Shown: positions 1-5,883, counted from the first letter of the stretch. The stretch: DNA of 6,442 nucleotides from JAYFNU01 sp964458545 (GCA_964458545.1 CAYWJF010000076.1:1-6442); one strand, 5' to 3'. Notes: generated by a model not told the origin, from the sequence alone. A program made the numbers and translations.

Positions 1-25
1 CTAATACCTCAGGCAGTTCAAGCAT
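1..25 (-). CDS. Start of a probable Fpg/MutM-like DNA glycosylase (partial)
   Basis: Eight complete codons are visible on the minus strand, reading MLELPEVL, before the window ends. The family signature of formamidopyrimidine-DNA glycosylases is an N-terminal M-P-E-L-P-E-V-E. A divergent Firmicutes branch has Leu or Ile in place of the catalytic Pro2, and this start fits that branch. A purine-rich ribosome binding site (AGGGG, about 9 nt upstream) precedes the ATG, and the gene begins 15 nt after the SIMPL gene stops, so it is probably the last visible member of that operon. If the Leu2 reading is right, ordinary Pro-dependent base excision is doubtful. With only eight residues the family call is tentative. 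Confidence 0.4.
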
Positions 26-40
26 ACTCTTCGCCCCTTT

Positions 41-691
41 CTAAATAAGTTCCCACGTGAAAGCCACGGTGTCCGTAACCTCCACGCTGTCAGGCTCAAT
101 ATCCACGCCGCGCGCGTCCGCCGATACGGACATACAGCGCGCTTCCATTCTGTAATCGGTATTAGATACAAAGGAAACCTCGTTCCAGTTGTAATCTATC
201 TTTAAAAGACGTCCAAGCTTTTCACCGCTTGCCGCCGTGAGAACCGTCGCCTTCTCCTTTGCGTTCTTCGCCGCGTTTTCAAGTAGCAATTTACTCGCCG
301 CGTCCTTATCCTTAATTCCAAAGGATATGTAAAGCTCGGGGTTCACCTTTGCCGTCGCCGCAAGCACCTTTGCTAAGAGCTTTGTGTCAAGGTCAAACTC
401 AAGCTTCAAGCCGTGCGACACCCTGTAGCCCTTAAATACCCGCTTAACGCTTCCGTCGGCGTTTCGCTCGTTTTCGTATTCGGAATCCACCGAAAAGCTT
501 GTGGTCTTTATATCCTCCCGCTTAAAGCTTAGCATAAGCGCCGCCGAGCGAAGCTCTTCTATCTGCGTTTGAGCGTCGCTCATTGCTTTTTCATAGTCTT
601 TATCGGTCGATATAAGCTGCATAGTTACTGTTATAATATCGGGCTTTGCGGAATATCTCCCCGTGCCCTTTACTGTAATTACTCGTTCCAT
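41..691 (-). CDS. SIMPL/DUF541 family protein, cytoplasmic
   Basis: The 216-residue product opens with RVITVKGTGRYSAKPDIITVTM, the usual start of SIMPL (DUF541, YggE/BP26-like) proteins: a beta strand, a G-G-x-G-type turn, then an A-x-P-D segment. A helix with a heptad look (about 30-55) and a second beta/alpha unit (about 95-150) follow, as in the family. E. coli YggE has a signal peptide and has been linked to lower oxidative stress, but no signal peptide or membrane segment is visible here, so a cytoplasmic protein is likely. The ATG at 691 has GGAG 5 nt upstream and lies 15 nt after the hydrolase stop, which indicates cotranscription. The biochemical role of the family is not established, so no reaction is proposed. 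Confidence 0.85.
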   Translation of the reverse strand: MERVITVKGTGRYSAKPDIITVTMQLISTDKDYEKAMSDAQTQIEELRSAALMLSFKREDIKTTSFSVDSEYENERNADGSVKRVFKGYRVSHGLKLEFDLDTKLLAKVLAATAKVNPELYISFGIKDKDAASKLLLENAAKNAKEKATVLTAASGEKLGRLLKIDYNWNEVSFVSNTDYRMEARCMSVSADARGVDIEPDSVEVTDTVAFTWELI

Positions 692-706
692 ATTCTCTCC
701 TTAAAC

Positions 707-1591
707 CTATATTATGTTTTCTCCGCCCTCGGGGAAGCCGTGCGCGTTCCGCTCTTGCCAAACTATGCTTGCGCCGATACCCGCGCCGCAGAGCGCCGAG
801 TAAAGCTTTTCAGCGGGTTCTCTACAGTCCTCATCCTCGGTGCCGCAGGCTATATTTACGGTTATACTTTTCTTTTTAAGCGCAGCAATAACAGCCGCCT
901 CATTCTCTTCAAAGAACGGTATCCACGGGGACTGGAGAAGGATGTTTTTTACGGTAAGCGCTGAAAGCGTCACCGCTCTTAGTATTATATTGCAGCCCGC
1001 CGAAAAGCCCGCGAGCAAGACCTCGCGATATTCTTCAAACGGCAACTTCTCGGTAAGCTTTATTAGCTCACGCCAGTCCTCGTCATTTTCCTGCCAGCGA
1101 AAACGCCCGAAGGAATCTGGTCGGGCGGACTGTACCGCCTCAAGCTGAAAGTCTTCTTTAACAATCGGTCTCCAATCAGATAACGCGGTTTCGGCATTCT
1201 GTCCGTTACCGTGCAGGCAAAGCACCAGCTTTTCCTTCTCTTTCTCTTTAAAGGTGCAAAGAGCCTTACTCTCCTTAAACGCCTTCGCTTCTCTTTGCGC
1301 GCAATGCGAAAGAAAGCTTTCATATTCCTTGTTACCTTTAAGCGGAACAAGGTCGTCGTCGTCAAGCGCGTCGCTCCTATACCACCAGCCGCGCGCGTCC
1401 GCTTCCTTCACCCATTTTAGCGCTTCGTCTGTTTTTCCGCAGCCGGAGGAAAGACAGATAAGAAAATAGTAAGCCTGCGGACTTTCCGACTTAAGATAAT
1501 CTATCTCACTTTTGAGATAGCCGTAAGCCTCTTCGTAGCCTTTCTCTTCCGCGGTTTTTAAAACTTTTTCTAATAAGTTGTTTTCGTTCAT
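707..1591 (-). CDS. Alpha/beta hydrolase with TPR-like N-terminal domain
   Basis: I start the gene at the ATG at 1591 (294 aa) because GGAG lies 5 nt upstream. The longer in-frame opening at 1639 would overlap the C-terminus of the HxlR gene and has no binding site. Residues 1-105 are helical, and the segment DARGWWYRSDALDDDDLVPL followed by K-x-N-K-E-Y-E-S-F-L resembles the closing repeat of TPR proteins. Residues about 120-294 form an alpha/beta hydrolase: oxyanion strand LCLHGNG (124-130), nucleophile elbow GFSAG with Ser197, a probable acid in the GTEDEDC loop (D253 or D255), and His284 in NAHGFP. The catalytic triad therefore looks complete. The fold is that of small serine esterases or phospholipase/carboxylesterase-like enzymes; the substrate is unknown. 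It sits between the HxlR regulator and the SIMPL gene in one operon. Confidence 0.8.
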   Translation of the reverse strand: MNENNLLEKVLKTAEEKGYEEAYGYLKSEIDYLKSESPQAYYFLICLSSGCGKTDEALKWVKEADARGWWYRSDALDDDDLVPLKGNKEYESFLSHCAQREAKAFKESKALCTFKEKEKEKLVLCLHGNGQNAETALSDWRPIVKEDFQLEAVQSARPDSFGRFRWQENDEDWRELIKLTEKLPFEEYREVLLAGFSAGCNIILRAVTLSALTVKNILLQSPWIPFFEENEAAVIAALKKKSITVNIACGTEDEDCREPAEKLYSALCGAGIGASIVWQERNAHGFPEGGENII

Positions 1592-1605
1592 AAACTCTCC
1601 AATAA

Positions 1606-1937
1606 TTATTTTGCCGATTTTAAATAGCCTTGTCCCCAATCGCTCATTGCGTAGAGGATAGGAGACAAGCCCCGCCCGAAATCGGTTAGCGAGTACTCGG
1701 TTCNNNNNNNNNNGGAAAAACGGTACGCTTTATAAGCCCGTCGCGCTCAAGCTCGCGGAGCTGCTGGGTCAGCATCTTGTCCGTCGCGCTCGAAACGGTT
1801 CTATGTAGCTCGCTGTAGCGAAGCTTTCCGTTCATAAGGTGCCAGAGTATTACCGCCTTGTACTTTCCGCCGATAAGCCCTATCGTCGCTTCGACGGGGC
1901 AGGTCGATTTTACCGTAATTCTATTCTCCATAATCAT
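1606..1937 (-). CDS. HxlR-family winged-helix regulator, interrupted by an assembly gap
   Basis: The readable N-terminal part has the family core C-P-V-E-A-T-I-G-L-I-G-G-K-Y-K-A-V-I-L-W-H-L, then the recognition-helix region and the wing LRELERDGLIKRTVF. Ten Ns follow. Beyond them another frame gives TEYSLTDFGRGLSPILYAMSDWGQGYLKSAK and a stop at 1606, which is the usual HxlR C-terminus. The short in-frame tail before the stop at 1686 is thus an artefact of the gap length. Family members normally carry P-E-[VI]-P-P-[RK] here, which predicts 14 missing bases, not 10, and a protein of 111 residues from the ATG at 1937. Alternative starts are GTG 1946 and ATG 1931; a predicted -10 box ending at 1956 makes 1946 unlikely. 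The Cys before PVEAT matches the redox-sensing Cys of YodB/HypR-type proteins. It probably controls its own operon and the divergent nitroreductase. Confidence 0.85.
1704..1713. other. Scaffold gap (10 Ns)
   Basis: Ten undetermined bases lie inside the HxlR gene. The coding frames on the two sides do not match across 10 bases, so the number is a placeholder, not a measured length. The true gap must be 2 modulo 3; the family motif suggests 14. Confidence 0.95.
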
Positions 1938-1955
1938 CACACTCACTTTTTTGAT

Positions 1956-1985
1956 AGTATATTCCGAAAAAGTGCATTCTTGCCA
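1956..1985 (-). promoter_or_regulatory. Probable promoter of the HxlR operon
   Basis: On the minus strand a TATACT -10 box (1961-1956, 5 of 6 consensus bases) lies just upstream of the HxlR start. The -35 position 18 nt away reads TGGCAA (1985-1980), only 3 of 6. Those six bases are the same ones used as the -35 box of the divergent nitroreductase promoter, so a regulator bound here would affect both directions. Confidence 0.4.
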
Positions 1986-2007
1986 TTTTCTCCGTTATCG
2001 GTATAAT
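1980..2007 (+). promoter_or_regulatory. Sigma-A-type promoter of the nitroreductase
   Basis: TTGCCA (1980-1985) and a perfect TATAAT (2002-2007) are separated by 16 nt, predicting a transcription start near 2014 and a leader of about 36 nt. It faces away from the HxlR gene. The spacer and the DNA between the two -10 boxes are the likely HxlR operator region. Confidence 0.65.
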
Positions 2008-2050
2008 TATATTACAACGCCAATAAAAACACAAGAAAGCGAGAAAAAAT

Positions 2051-2584
2051 ATGGATTTCATAACACTTGCAAGAGAGCGCTACTCCGTAAGGAGCTATAC
2101 CGACAAGAAGGTTGAGAAGGAGAAGCTCGCGCTTATCCTCGAAGCCGCAAAGGCCGCGCCTACGGCGGTAAATTATCAGCCGTTCAAGCTGCTCGTTATT
2201 GAAAGTGAGGAGGGGCTTGAGAAGCTCTCAAAGGGTGCGCCTACCTTCGGCGCGCCGCTCGCGATTATCGTGCTTGCCGACCACGCCTCGGCTTGGATGC
2301 GCGACAACGACTGCAAAACCTCGACGGATATTGACGCGTCTATCGTCACCGACCATATGATGCTACAGGCGACCGACCTCGGCTTGGGCTCGGTCTGGGT
2401 CTGTAACCTCAACCTGCCTATACTAAAGCGTGAGTTCGGCATTCCGCAGAAATTTGAGCCTATCTGCTTGCTTAATATCGGCTACGCGGCGGCTGACGCG
2501 GACAAAAACAAGGCGGCGCAGAAACGCCGCAAGGATATTTCGGATTTAGTCTGTTACGAACGCTTTAGCTGTGATAAAATGTAA
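2051..2584 (+). CDS. Nitroreductase-family FMN oxidoreductase
   Basis: The 177-residue protein has the length and layout of small NAD(P)H-dependent, FMN-binding nitroreductases. RERYSVRSY (8-16) supplies the Arg10, Ser12 and Arg14 that hold the FMN phosphate. A-P-T-A-V-N-Y-Q-P-F (36-45) is the second FMN-contact loop. D-I-D-A-S-I-V-T-D-H-M-M-L-Q-A (93-107) followed by GLGSVWVCNL (111-120) is the conserved central helix and strand. Family members reduce quinones, nitro compounds or azo compounds and usually form dimers; the true substrate is unknown. The ribosome binding site before the ATG is weak (purine-rich, no clear GGAGG). The gene is divergent from the HxlR regulator, as in the B. subtilis yodB-yodC and hypR-hypO pairs, so redox- or electrophile-dependent induction is likely. 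A small gene follows 32 nt downstream. Confidence 0.9.
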   Translation: MDFITLARERYSVRSYTDKKVEKEKLALILEAAKAAPTAVNYQPFKLLVIESEEGLEKLSKGAPTFGAPLAIIVLADHASAWMRDNDCKTSTDIDASIVTDHMMLQATDLGLGSVWVCNLNLPILKREFGIPQKFEPICLLNIGYAAADADKNKAAQKRRKDISDLVCYERFSCDKM

Positions 2585-2616
2585 CTAAATAATAATTCTA
2601 CAGCAGAGGTGTTTTG

Positions 2617-2793
2617 ATGCTTAACGCAGATAACGCTTATAGCGTTGAAAAAAGCAACGAAGCAACACACATTGACCTTTACGAAAGCCAGATGAAGCTG
2701 CTTTGCGAGCTGCTTGAGCGCGGCGCAATAACCAAGCCCCAGTATGAAAAGAGCGCGGCTGTTTTAAAGGAAAAATTAACGCGCGGCAGATAA
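2617..2793 (+). CDS. Small 58-residue protein, SHOCT-like C-terminus
   Basis: A short open frame reads MLNADNAYSVEKSNEATHID and continues for 58 residues. It has a good binding site, GAGGTG, about 5 nt before the ATG at 2617, and no competing plus-strand gene. The second half, L-L-C-E-L-L-E-R-G-A-I-T-K-P-Q-Y-E-K-S-A-A-V-L-K-E-K-L, has the helix-G-x-I-T-x-x-x-[YF]-helix pattern of SHOCT-type short C-terminal modules, an assignment made by pattern only. It is hydrophilic, with no membrane segment. It lies 32 nt after the nitroreductase stop with no terminator between, so it is probably cotranscribed. The stop codon TAA is exactly the three-base loop of the following terminator hairpin. Function is unknown. 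Confidence 0.7.
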   Translation: MLNADNAYSVEKSNEATHIDLYESQMKLLCELLERGAITKPQYEKSAAVLKEKLTRGR

Positions 2794-2808
2794 TCTGCCG
2801 CGCGTTTT
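2778..2808 (+). terminator. Strong bidirectional intrinsic terminator
   Basis: A perfect 13-bp stem (2778-2790 pairing with 2794-2806, core CGCGCGGCAGA) encloses the three-base loop TAA. On the plus strand TTTTCTTT follows, closing the nitroreductase/small-protein transcript. On the minus strand the hairpin comes about 8 nt after the ATPase stop and is followed by TTAATTTTT, so it can also end the ABC operon. The two operons converge here. Confidence 0.9.
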
Positions 2809-2814
2809 CTTTAT

Positions 2815-3597
2815 CTATTCGTTGAAGCTTAATAAGAACCTCTGCGTGCGCTCCTCCCTTGGTGTGCCAAAGACCTCGTCGGGCGTTCCTTGCTCTGCTA
2901 TTACGCCGTCGTCCATAAAGATAACCTTGCTCGCGACGTCGCGGGCAAATTTCATCTCGTGGGTTACTATTATCATCGTCATCTTCCGCTTCGCAAGGGA
3001 CTTAATTACCCTTAAAACCTCGCCCGTAAGCTCTGGGTCGAGCGCGCTCGTCGGCTCGTCGAAGCAGAGAATATCGGGCTTTAGCGCAAGCGCTCTTGCG
3101 ATTGCTACGCGCTGTTGCTGTCCGCCGGAAAGCATATGCGGGTAGGAGTCGATTTTGTCGGAAAGCCCCACCTGAGCAAGAAGCCCTCTCGCTTCCTCCT
3201 CCACCTTCGCGAGTGCGCCGCGTCTGTCCTTGCGAAAATCCTTCTCCGCTCCGGCGAAAAGACTGCTCGCAAGCGTTACGTTCTGTAGCGCCGTGTACTG
3301 CTGAAACAGATTAAAGGATTGGAAAACAAGCCCGAAGTGAAGGCGCTTCTTTCTTATCTCCTCCTCGCCCTCGAAGCGAGCGAGCGACGCGTCAAAAAGT
3401 GTCTCGCCGTTTACCTTAATTATCCCTTTATTCGGTCTTTCAAGGAAGTTCAAGCAGCGAAGAAGGGTAGTTTTACCGCTACCCGACGAGCCGATTATGG
3501 CAAGGGTCTCGCCCTTTTCGAGCGAAAAATCTATTCCTTTTAGAACGGGTGTCTTTTCAAAGTTTTTGTAAAGTCCCTCTACTTCAAGTATAGGCAT
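2815..3597 (-). CDS. glnQ: Polar amino-acid ABC transporter ATPase (GlnQ/HisP type)
   Basis: The 260-residue protein is a complete ABC nucleotide-binding domain that powers import from the cytoplasmic face. Walker A is GSSGSGKTT (36-44), the Q-loop Gln93 lies in VFQSFNLF, the signature is LSGGQQQR (156-163), Walker B is ILCFDE (176-181, catalytic Glu181), the D-loop is SALD (184-187) and the switch His is His213. RCLNFLERP after Walker A and MKFARDVA after the switch His are typical of the polar amino-acid uptake family. Residues about 112-135 (ASSLFAGAEKDFRKDRRG) form a somewhat longer helical insertion than in E. coli GlnQ. GGGAGGTG stands 8 nt before the ATG, in the 17-nt gap after the permease stop. 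The substrate cannot be read from the ATPase, so the symbol names the family only. Confidence 0.9.
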   Translation of the reverse strand: MPILEVEGLYKNFEKTPVLKGIDFSLEKGETLAIIGSSGSGKTTLLRCLNFLERPNKGIIKVNGETLFDASLARFEGEEEIRKKRLHFGLVFQSFNLFQQYTALQNVTLASSLFAGAEKDFRKDRRGALAKVEEEARGLLAQVGLSDKIDSYPHMLSGGQQQRVAIARALALKPDILCFDEPTSALDPELTGEVLRVIKSLAKRKMTMIIVTHEMKFARDVASKVIFMDDGVIAEQGTPDEVFGTPREERTQRFLLSFNE

Positions 3598-3614
3598 ACT
3601 CGTCGCACCTCCCT

Positions 3615-4364
3615 TTAAGCCTTGAAAAACTCGAACTTCTTTTCGAGCTTGTTAAACAGGATAGTTAATATTCCGCAGAAGATAAGGAAGAAAACGGCGG
3701 TGGAAAAGAGCGGCCAGACAAGTCCCTTAGTACCGAACTCCTTCGCCATCATAATTATCTCCTTGTTTGCAATGATATTCGCAAGCGACGTGTCCTTTAC
3801 AAGTGTCATAAACTCGTTGCCCATAGGCGGTATAATCCGCTTAACGACCTGCGCTAAGGTTATTTTAAAGAATATCTGCGACTTGGTCATTCCGAGCACC
3901 TGCCCCGCCTCATACTGACCCTTTGAAATACTCTCGATACCGCCGCGGTAAATCTCCGAAAAGTAGCAGGCGTAATTGATTATGAACGCCACAATCGCCG
4001 CCGTAATTCTGGGCATAGCGGTGCCGCCCCAGATAAGCCCGGGGCCATAGAAGAAAACAATTATCTGCAGCATAAGCGGCGTTCCGCGAACAATCCACAC
4101 AAGCGTGCGGATAAGCGACCTTACGGGGCGAAGATGCGAAACCTTATCAAGCGCCGCGCGACCCTTTACGCTTTTAGAAAGACGGCCCATTAAGCCGCTT
4201 GCTCCTTCCGCCGGCGCGAGAAAGCGAAAGGGTCTCCACTTACTCATAGAGCCGAACGAAATAAGTAGCCCAAGCGGTAGCGCCACGACGAGCGTAACAA
4301 AAAAGATTGTACAGTTTATCCCGAAGCTTTCAAGCAGCTTTGAGAGAATAAGCGTTGTACTCAT
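3615..4364 (-). CDS. Polar amino-acid ABC transporter permease (HisM/GlnP family)
   Basis: The 249-residue membrane protein has hydrophobic segments at about 16-38, 96-112, 119-138 and 216-238, plus a weaker one near 163-180. RGTPLMLQ (93-100) is the conserved family motif, and the EAA loop that docks the ATPase is seen as Y-E-A-G-Q-V-L-G-M-T-K-S-Q-I-F-F-K-I-T-L (151-170). M-G-N-E-F-M-T-L-V-K-D-T-S-L (181-194) is also characteristic. GlnP-type permeases usually have 215-225 residues. The excess lies in the loop between the first segment and RGTP (residues about 39-90), which is basic and about 25-30 residues longer than usual. Only one permease gene is present, so it presumably works as a homodimer. 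A GAGGAAA site precedes the start. The gene follows the binding protein by 81 nt. Confidence 0.9.
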   Translation of the reverse strand: MSTTLILSKLLESFGINCTIFFVTLVVALPLGLLISFGSMSKWRPFRFLAPAEGASGLMGRLSKSVKGRAALDKVSHLRPVRSLIRTLVWIVRGTPLMLQIIVFFYGPGLIWGGTAMPRITAAIVAFIINYACYFSEIYRGGIESISKGQYEAGQVLGMTKSQIFFKITLAQVVKRIIPPMGNEFMTLVKDTSLANIIANKEIIMMAKEFGTKGLVWPLFSTAVFFLIFCGILTILFNKLEKKFEFFKA

Positions 4365-4387
4365 ATAGTTATTTCCTCAAAATCACG

Positions 4388-4416
4388 GCAGGGCAACGGA
4401 AAAACCCTTGCCCTGC
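4388..4416 (-). promoter_or_regulatory. Intercistronic hairpin between binding protein and permease genes
   Basis: In the 81-nt gap, GCAGGGCAA and TTGCCCTGC form a perfect 9-bp stem with an 11-nt loop that can pair two further G-C pairs. On the transcript it is followed only by GTGATTTTGAGG, too poor in U for a full terminator. Such a hairpin between a binding-protein gene and its permease commonly protects the upstream message or causes partial termination, giving more binding protein than permease. That role here is inference. Confidence 0.65.
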
Positions 4417-4445
4417 GATATTACCGTGTTTACTTTTGGCTTTAT

Positions 4446-5252
4446 TTACTTCGTAATTTCAGGCGATAGGCTAAGGTTGTACTTGTCGGCGAGCGCTACG
4501 AGCGTTCCGTCGTCAACAAGCTCCTTAATTGCCGCATTGACCTTGTCGCAGGCGGTAGAGCCCTTGCGGAAGCCTATGCCGTATTCCTCCATAGAAAGCT
4601 CGAGACCCGAAACCATCTGAAGGTCGGCGTAGTCTGTGCCCGCGCCTACCATAGCCTTCGCGAGCGTCCAGTCGAGAACCGCGGCGTCAGCCGTTCCCGC
4701 CTTTATCTCTAAAAGCGCGTCCGTCTGCTTTGTTACGGTTACCAGCGTGGCGTTCGAGAGATTAGCGTCGTCGGTTATAACCGATTCACCCGCAGAGCCA
4801 GATTCCGCTACAAGGGTAGCCTCCGAAAGGCTTGCCGTATCGGTGTACTTCGCCGCGTCAGCGGTTCTTATAATAACGACCTGCATATTCTTAACATAAG
4901 GCAGCGAGATAGAGGTGTTAGCCTTAAGCTCATCGTTTATCGTCATACCGTTCCAGATGCAGTCTATGCTCTTCGCGTCAAGCTCAACTACCTTGGTTTC
5001 CCAGTTGATTTCCACAAACTTAGGGGTAACGCCAAGCTTCGCGCAGACAGCCTCGGCAAATTCCGTGTCAAAGCCCGTAAGCTCGCCCGAATCATCGGTA
5101 TAGTTCATCGGCTCATAAAGGGTGTAGCCGATTACCATTTCGCCCTTATTCTTTATGTACGTCCAGTCGTCCGTATCCGCCGCGGCGCCGCAGCCAGCGA
5201 AGAGTGCGGTGAGCAGCATTGCGGTAAGCAGTAAGCAAAGAATCTTCTTCAT
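4446..5252 (-). CDS. Lipoprotein solute-binding protein of an amino-acid ABC importer (SBP family 3)
   Basis: The product is a secreted lipoprotein that captures the substrate outside the membrane. I choose the ATG at 5252 (268 aa) over 5258 because GGAGG lies 8 nt upstream of 5252 but only 2 nt from 5258. Residues 3-18 form a signal peptide and the lipobox is L-F-A-G-C with Cys21. The mature part has the family-3 fold: the first strand MVIGYTLYEPMNY, the marker GELTGFDTEFAEAVCAKLG, the hinge region IDCIWNGMTI and a second-lobe strand DAAVLD with Asp194. In GlnH and HisJ the segment TDERKK or TEKRQQ holds the Arg that binds the ligand carboxylate; here it is NDELKA, so Leu109 replaces it. A polar amino acid is still the likeliest ligand by family, but the binding mode must differ. 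It is the first gene of the importer operon. Confidence 0.9.
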   Translation of the reverse strand: MKKILCLLLTAMLLTALFAGCGAAADTDDWTYIKNKGEMVIGYTLYEPMNYTDDSGELTGFDTEFAEAVCAKLGVTPKFVEINWETKVVELDAKSIDCIWNGMTINDELKANTSISLPYVKNMQVVIIRTADAAKYTDTASLSEATLVAESGSAGESVITDDANLSNATLVTVTKQTDALLEIKAGTADAAVLDWTLAKAMVGAGTDYADLQMVSGLELSMEEYGIGFRKGSTACDKVNAAIKELVDDGTLVALADKYNLSLSPEITK

Positions 5253-5258
5253 TTTCAT

Positions 5259-5337
5259 TTCCTCCGAGTTTTTTATAATACTTTAACATAGTATCATATT
5301 ATCACAGCAAATCAAACCCCTAAATTATTACAAAAAA
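5259..5337 (-). promoter_or_regulatory. AT-rich leader and probable promoter of the ABC importer operon
   Basis: Between the upstream terminator and the binding-protein gene lies an AT-rich stretch that must carry the promoter. The best pair I see is TTGATT (5315-5310) and TACTAT (5293-5288) with a 16-nt spacer, each about 4 of 6 consensus bases. Another -10-like TATTAT lies at 5280-5275 without a good -35. No T-box, riboswitch or clear operator repeat is visible. Confidence 0.4.
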
Positions 5338-5360
5338 AACCGTTTCGCTAAGAAACGGTT
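5332..5360 (-). terminator. Intrinsic terminator of the cysteine-rich protein gene
   Basis: AACCGTTTC and GAAACGGTT form a perfect 9-bp stem (5360-5352 with 5346-5338) with a 5-nt loop, followed on the minus strand by an unbroken T run (8 Ts, 5339-5332). It ends the transcript of the gene starting at 5883 and separates it from the ABC operon. The opposite strand also has a T-rich 3' flank, but no plus-strand gene uses it. Confidence 0.9.
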
Positions 5361-5451
5361 ATTTCCTTTAGTTATTTAAACTTACGCAACCACACGCCGC
5401 AGAATAAACAAAGGCGCGGCTGAAATATTGCTTTTTCAAACCGTTAGCCTG

Positions 5452-5883
5452 CTATCCGAGTGATACCCTCAGAACGCATTCTGGCGCGCCGTTAAGTATG
5501 CTGTCGGTCAGCTCCACCCTCACGCTCTTGTCGGGAAAAACCGTAGTAAGGTTATATAAAAGGCTTTGGCGGGAGCATTCGCAAAGTGAGCCGCAGTTAA
5601 CGTAGCCCTTTGTGTGCAGGTCGCAAAGACATTCCTTATAACGTATCTCATACCCCTGCCCGCGCGAGGTTTCAATAACCTTGATTTCGGGCACCTCGTC
5701 AGCAAGGCGCTTGAAAAAGTCCGCCACGTCCGCCGACTGCTCCTTTATTTTTTTATAAAGCTCGAGGGTGAAAGATTCCGAGCACGCCTTGCCGCACTGC
5801 GAAAGCAGGTCCTCTCTGCCTTGACTGCCGAGCTTCTCCAAGCCCTTTTCAAAACCCGAAAACCAGTGGTTCATAAAATCCAT
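5452..5883 (-). CDS. Cysteine-rich protein of unknown function
   Basis: I start at the ATG at 5883 (143 aa): AGGAAG lies 8 nt upstream, whereas the longer GTG opening at 5904 would lie 3 nt from the predicted -10 box, at or before the transcription start. The first half is helical and has a C-x-x-x-C pair (Cys30 and Cys34). The second half carries a tight cluster, K-E-C-L-C (Cys85, Cys87) and Y-V-N-C-G-S-L-C-E-C-S-R (Cys97, Cys101, Cys103). It ends with V-R-V-E-L-T-D-S-I-L-N-G-A-P-E-C-V-L-R-V-S-L, where Cys136 follows a G-x-P-E turn. That ending resembles the last strand of V4R-type and ATC-hydrolase-like domains, which often bind a ligand or metal. I see the pattern only and propose no reaction; metal or iron-sulfur binding is plausible. 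It is monocistronic with its own promoter and terminator. Confidence 0.8.
   Translation of the reverse strand: MDFMNHWFSGFEKGLEKLGSQGREDLLSQCGKACSESFTLELYKKIKEQSADVADFFKRLADEVPEIKVIETSRGQGYEIRYKECLCDLHTKGYVNCGSLCECSRQSLLYNLTTVFPDKSVRVELTDSILNGAPECVLRVSLG

Noticed and set aside
840..1469. Several open frames overlapping the hydrolase on both strands
   Set aside because: They lie in other frames of a gene with a complete catalytic triad and have no domains or binding sites of their own.
1686..1703. Premature stop in the HxlR gene as a real truncation
   Set aside because: The stop lies in the wrong frame created by the 10-N filler. The correct C-terminus is readable in the adjacent frame up to 1606.
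2002..2011. Ten-base palindrome TATAATTATA as an HxlR operator
   Set aside because: It is mostly the -10 box itself in AT-rich DNA; a palindrome of this length and composition is expected by chance.
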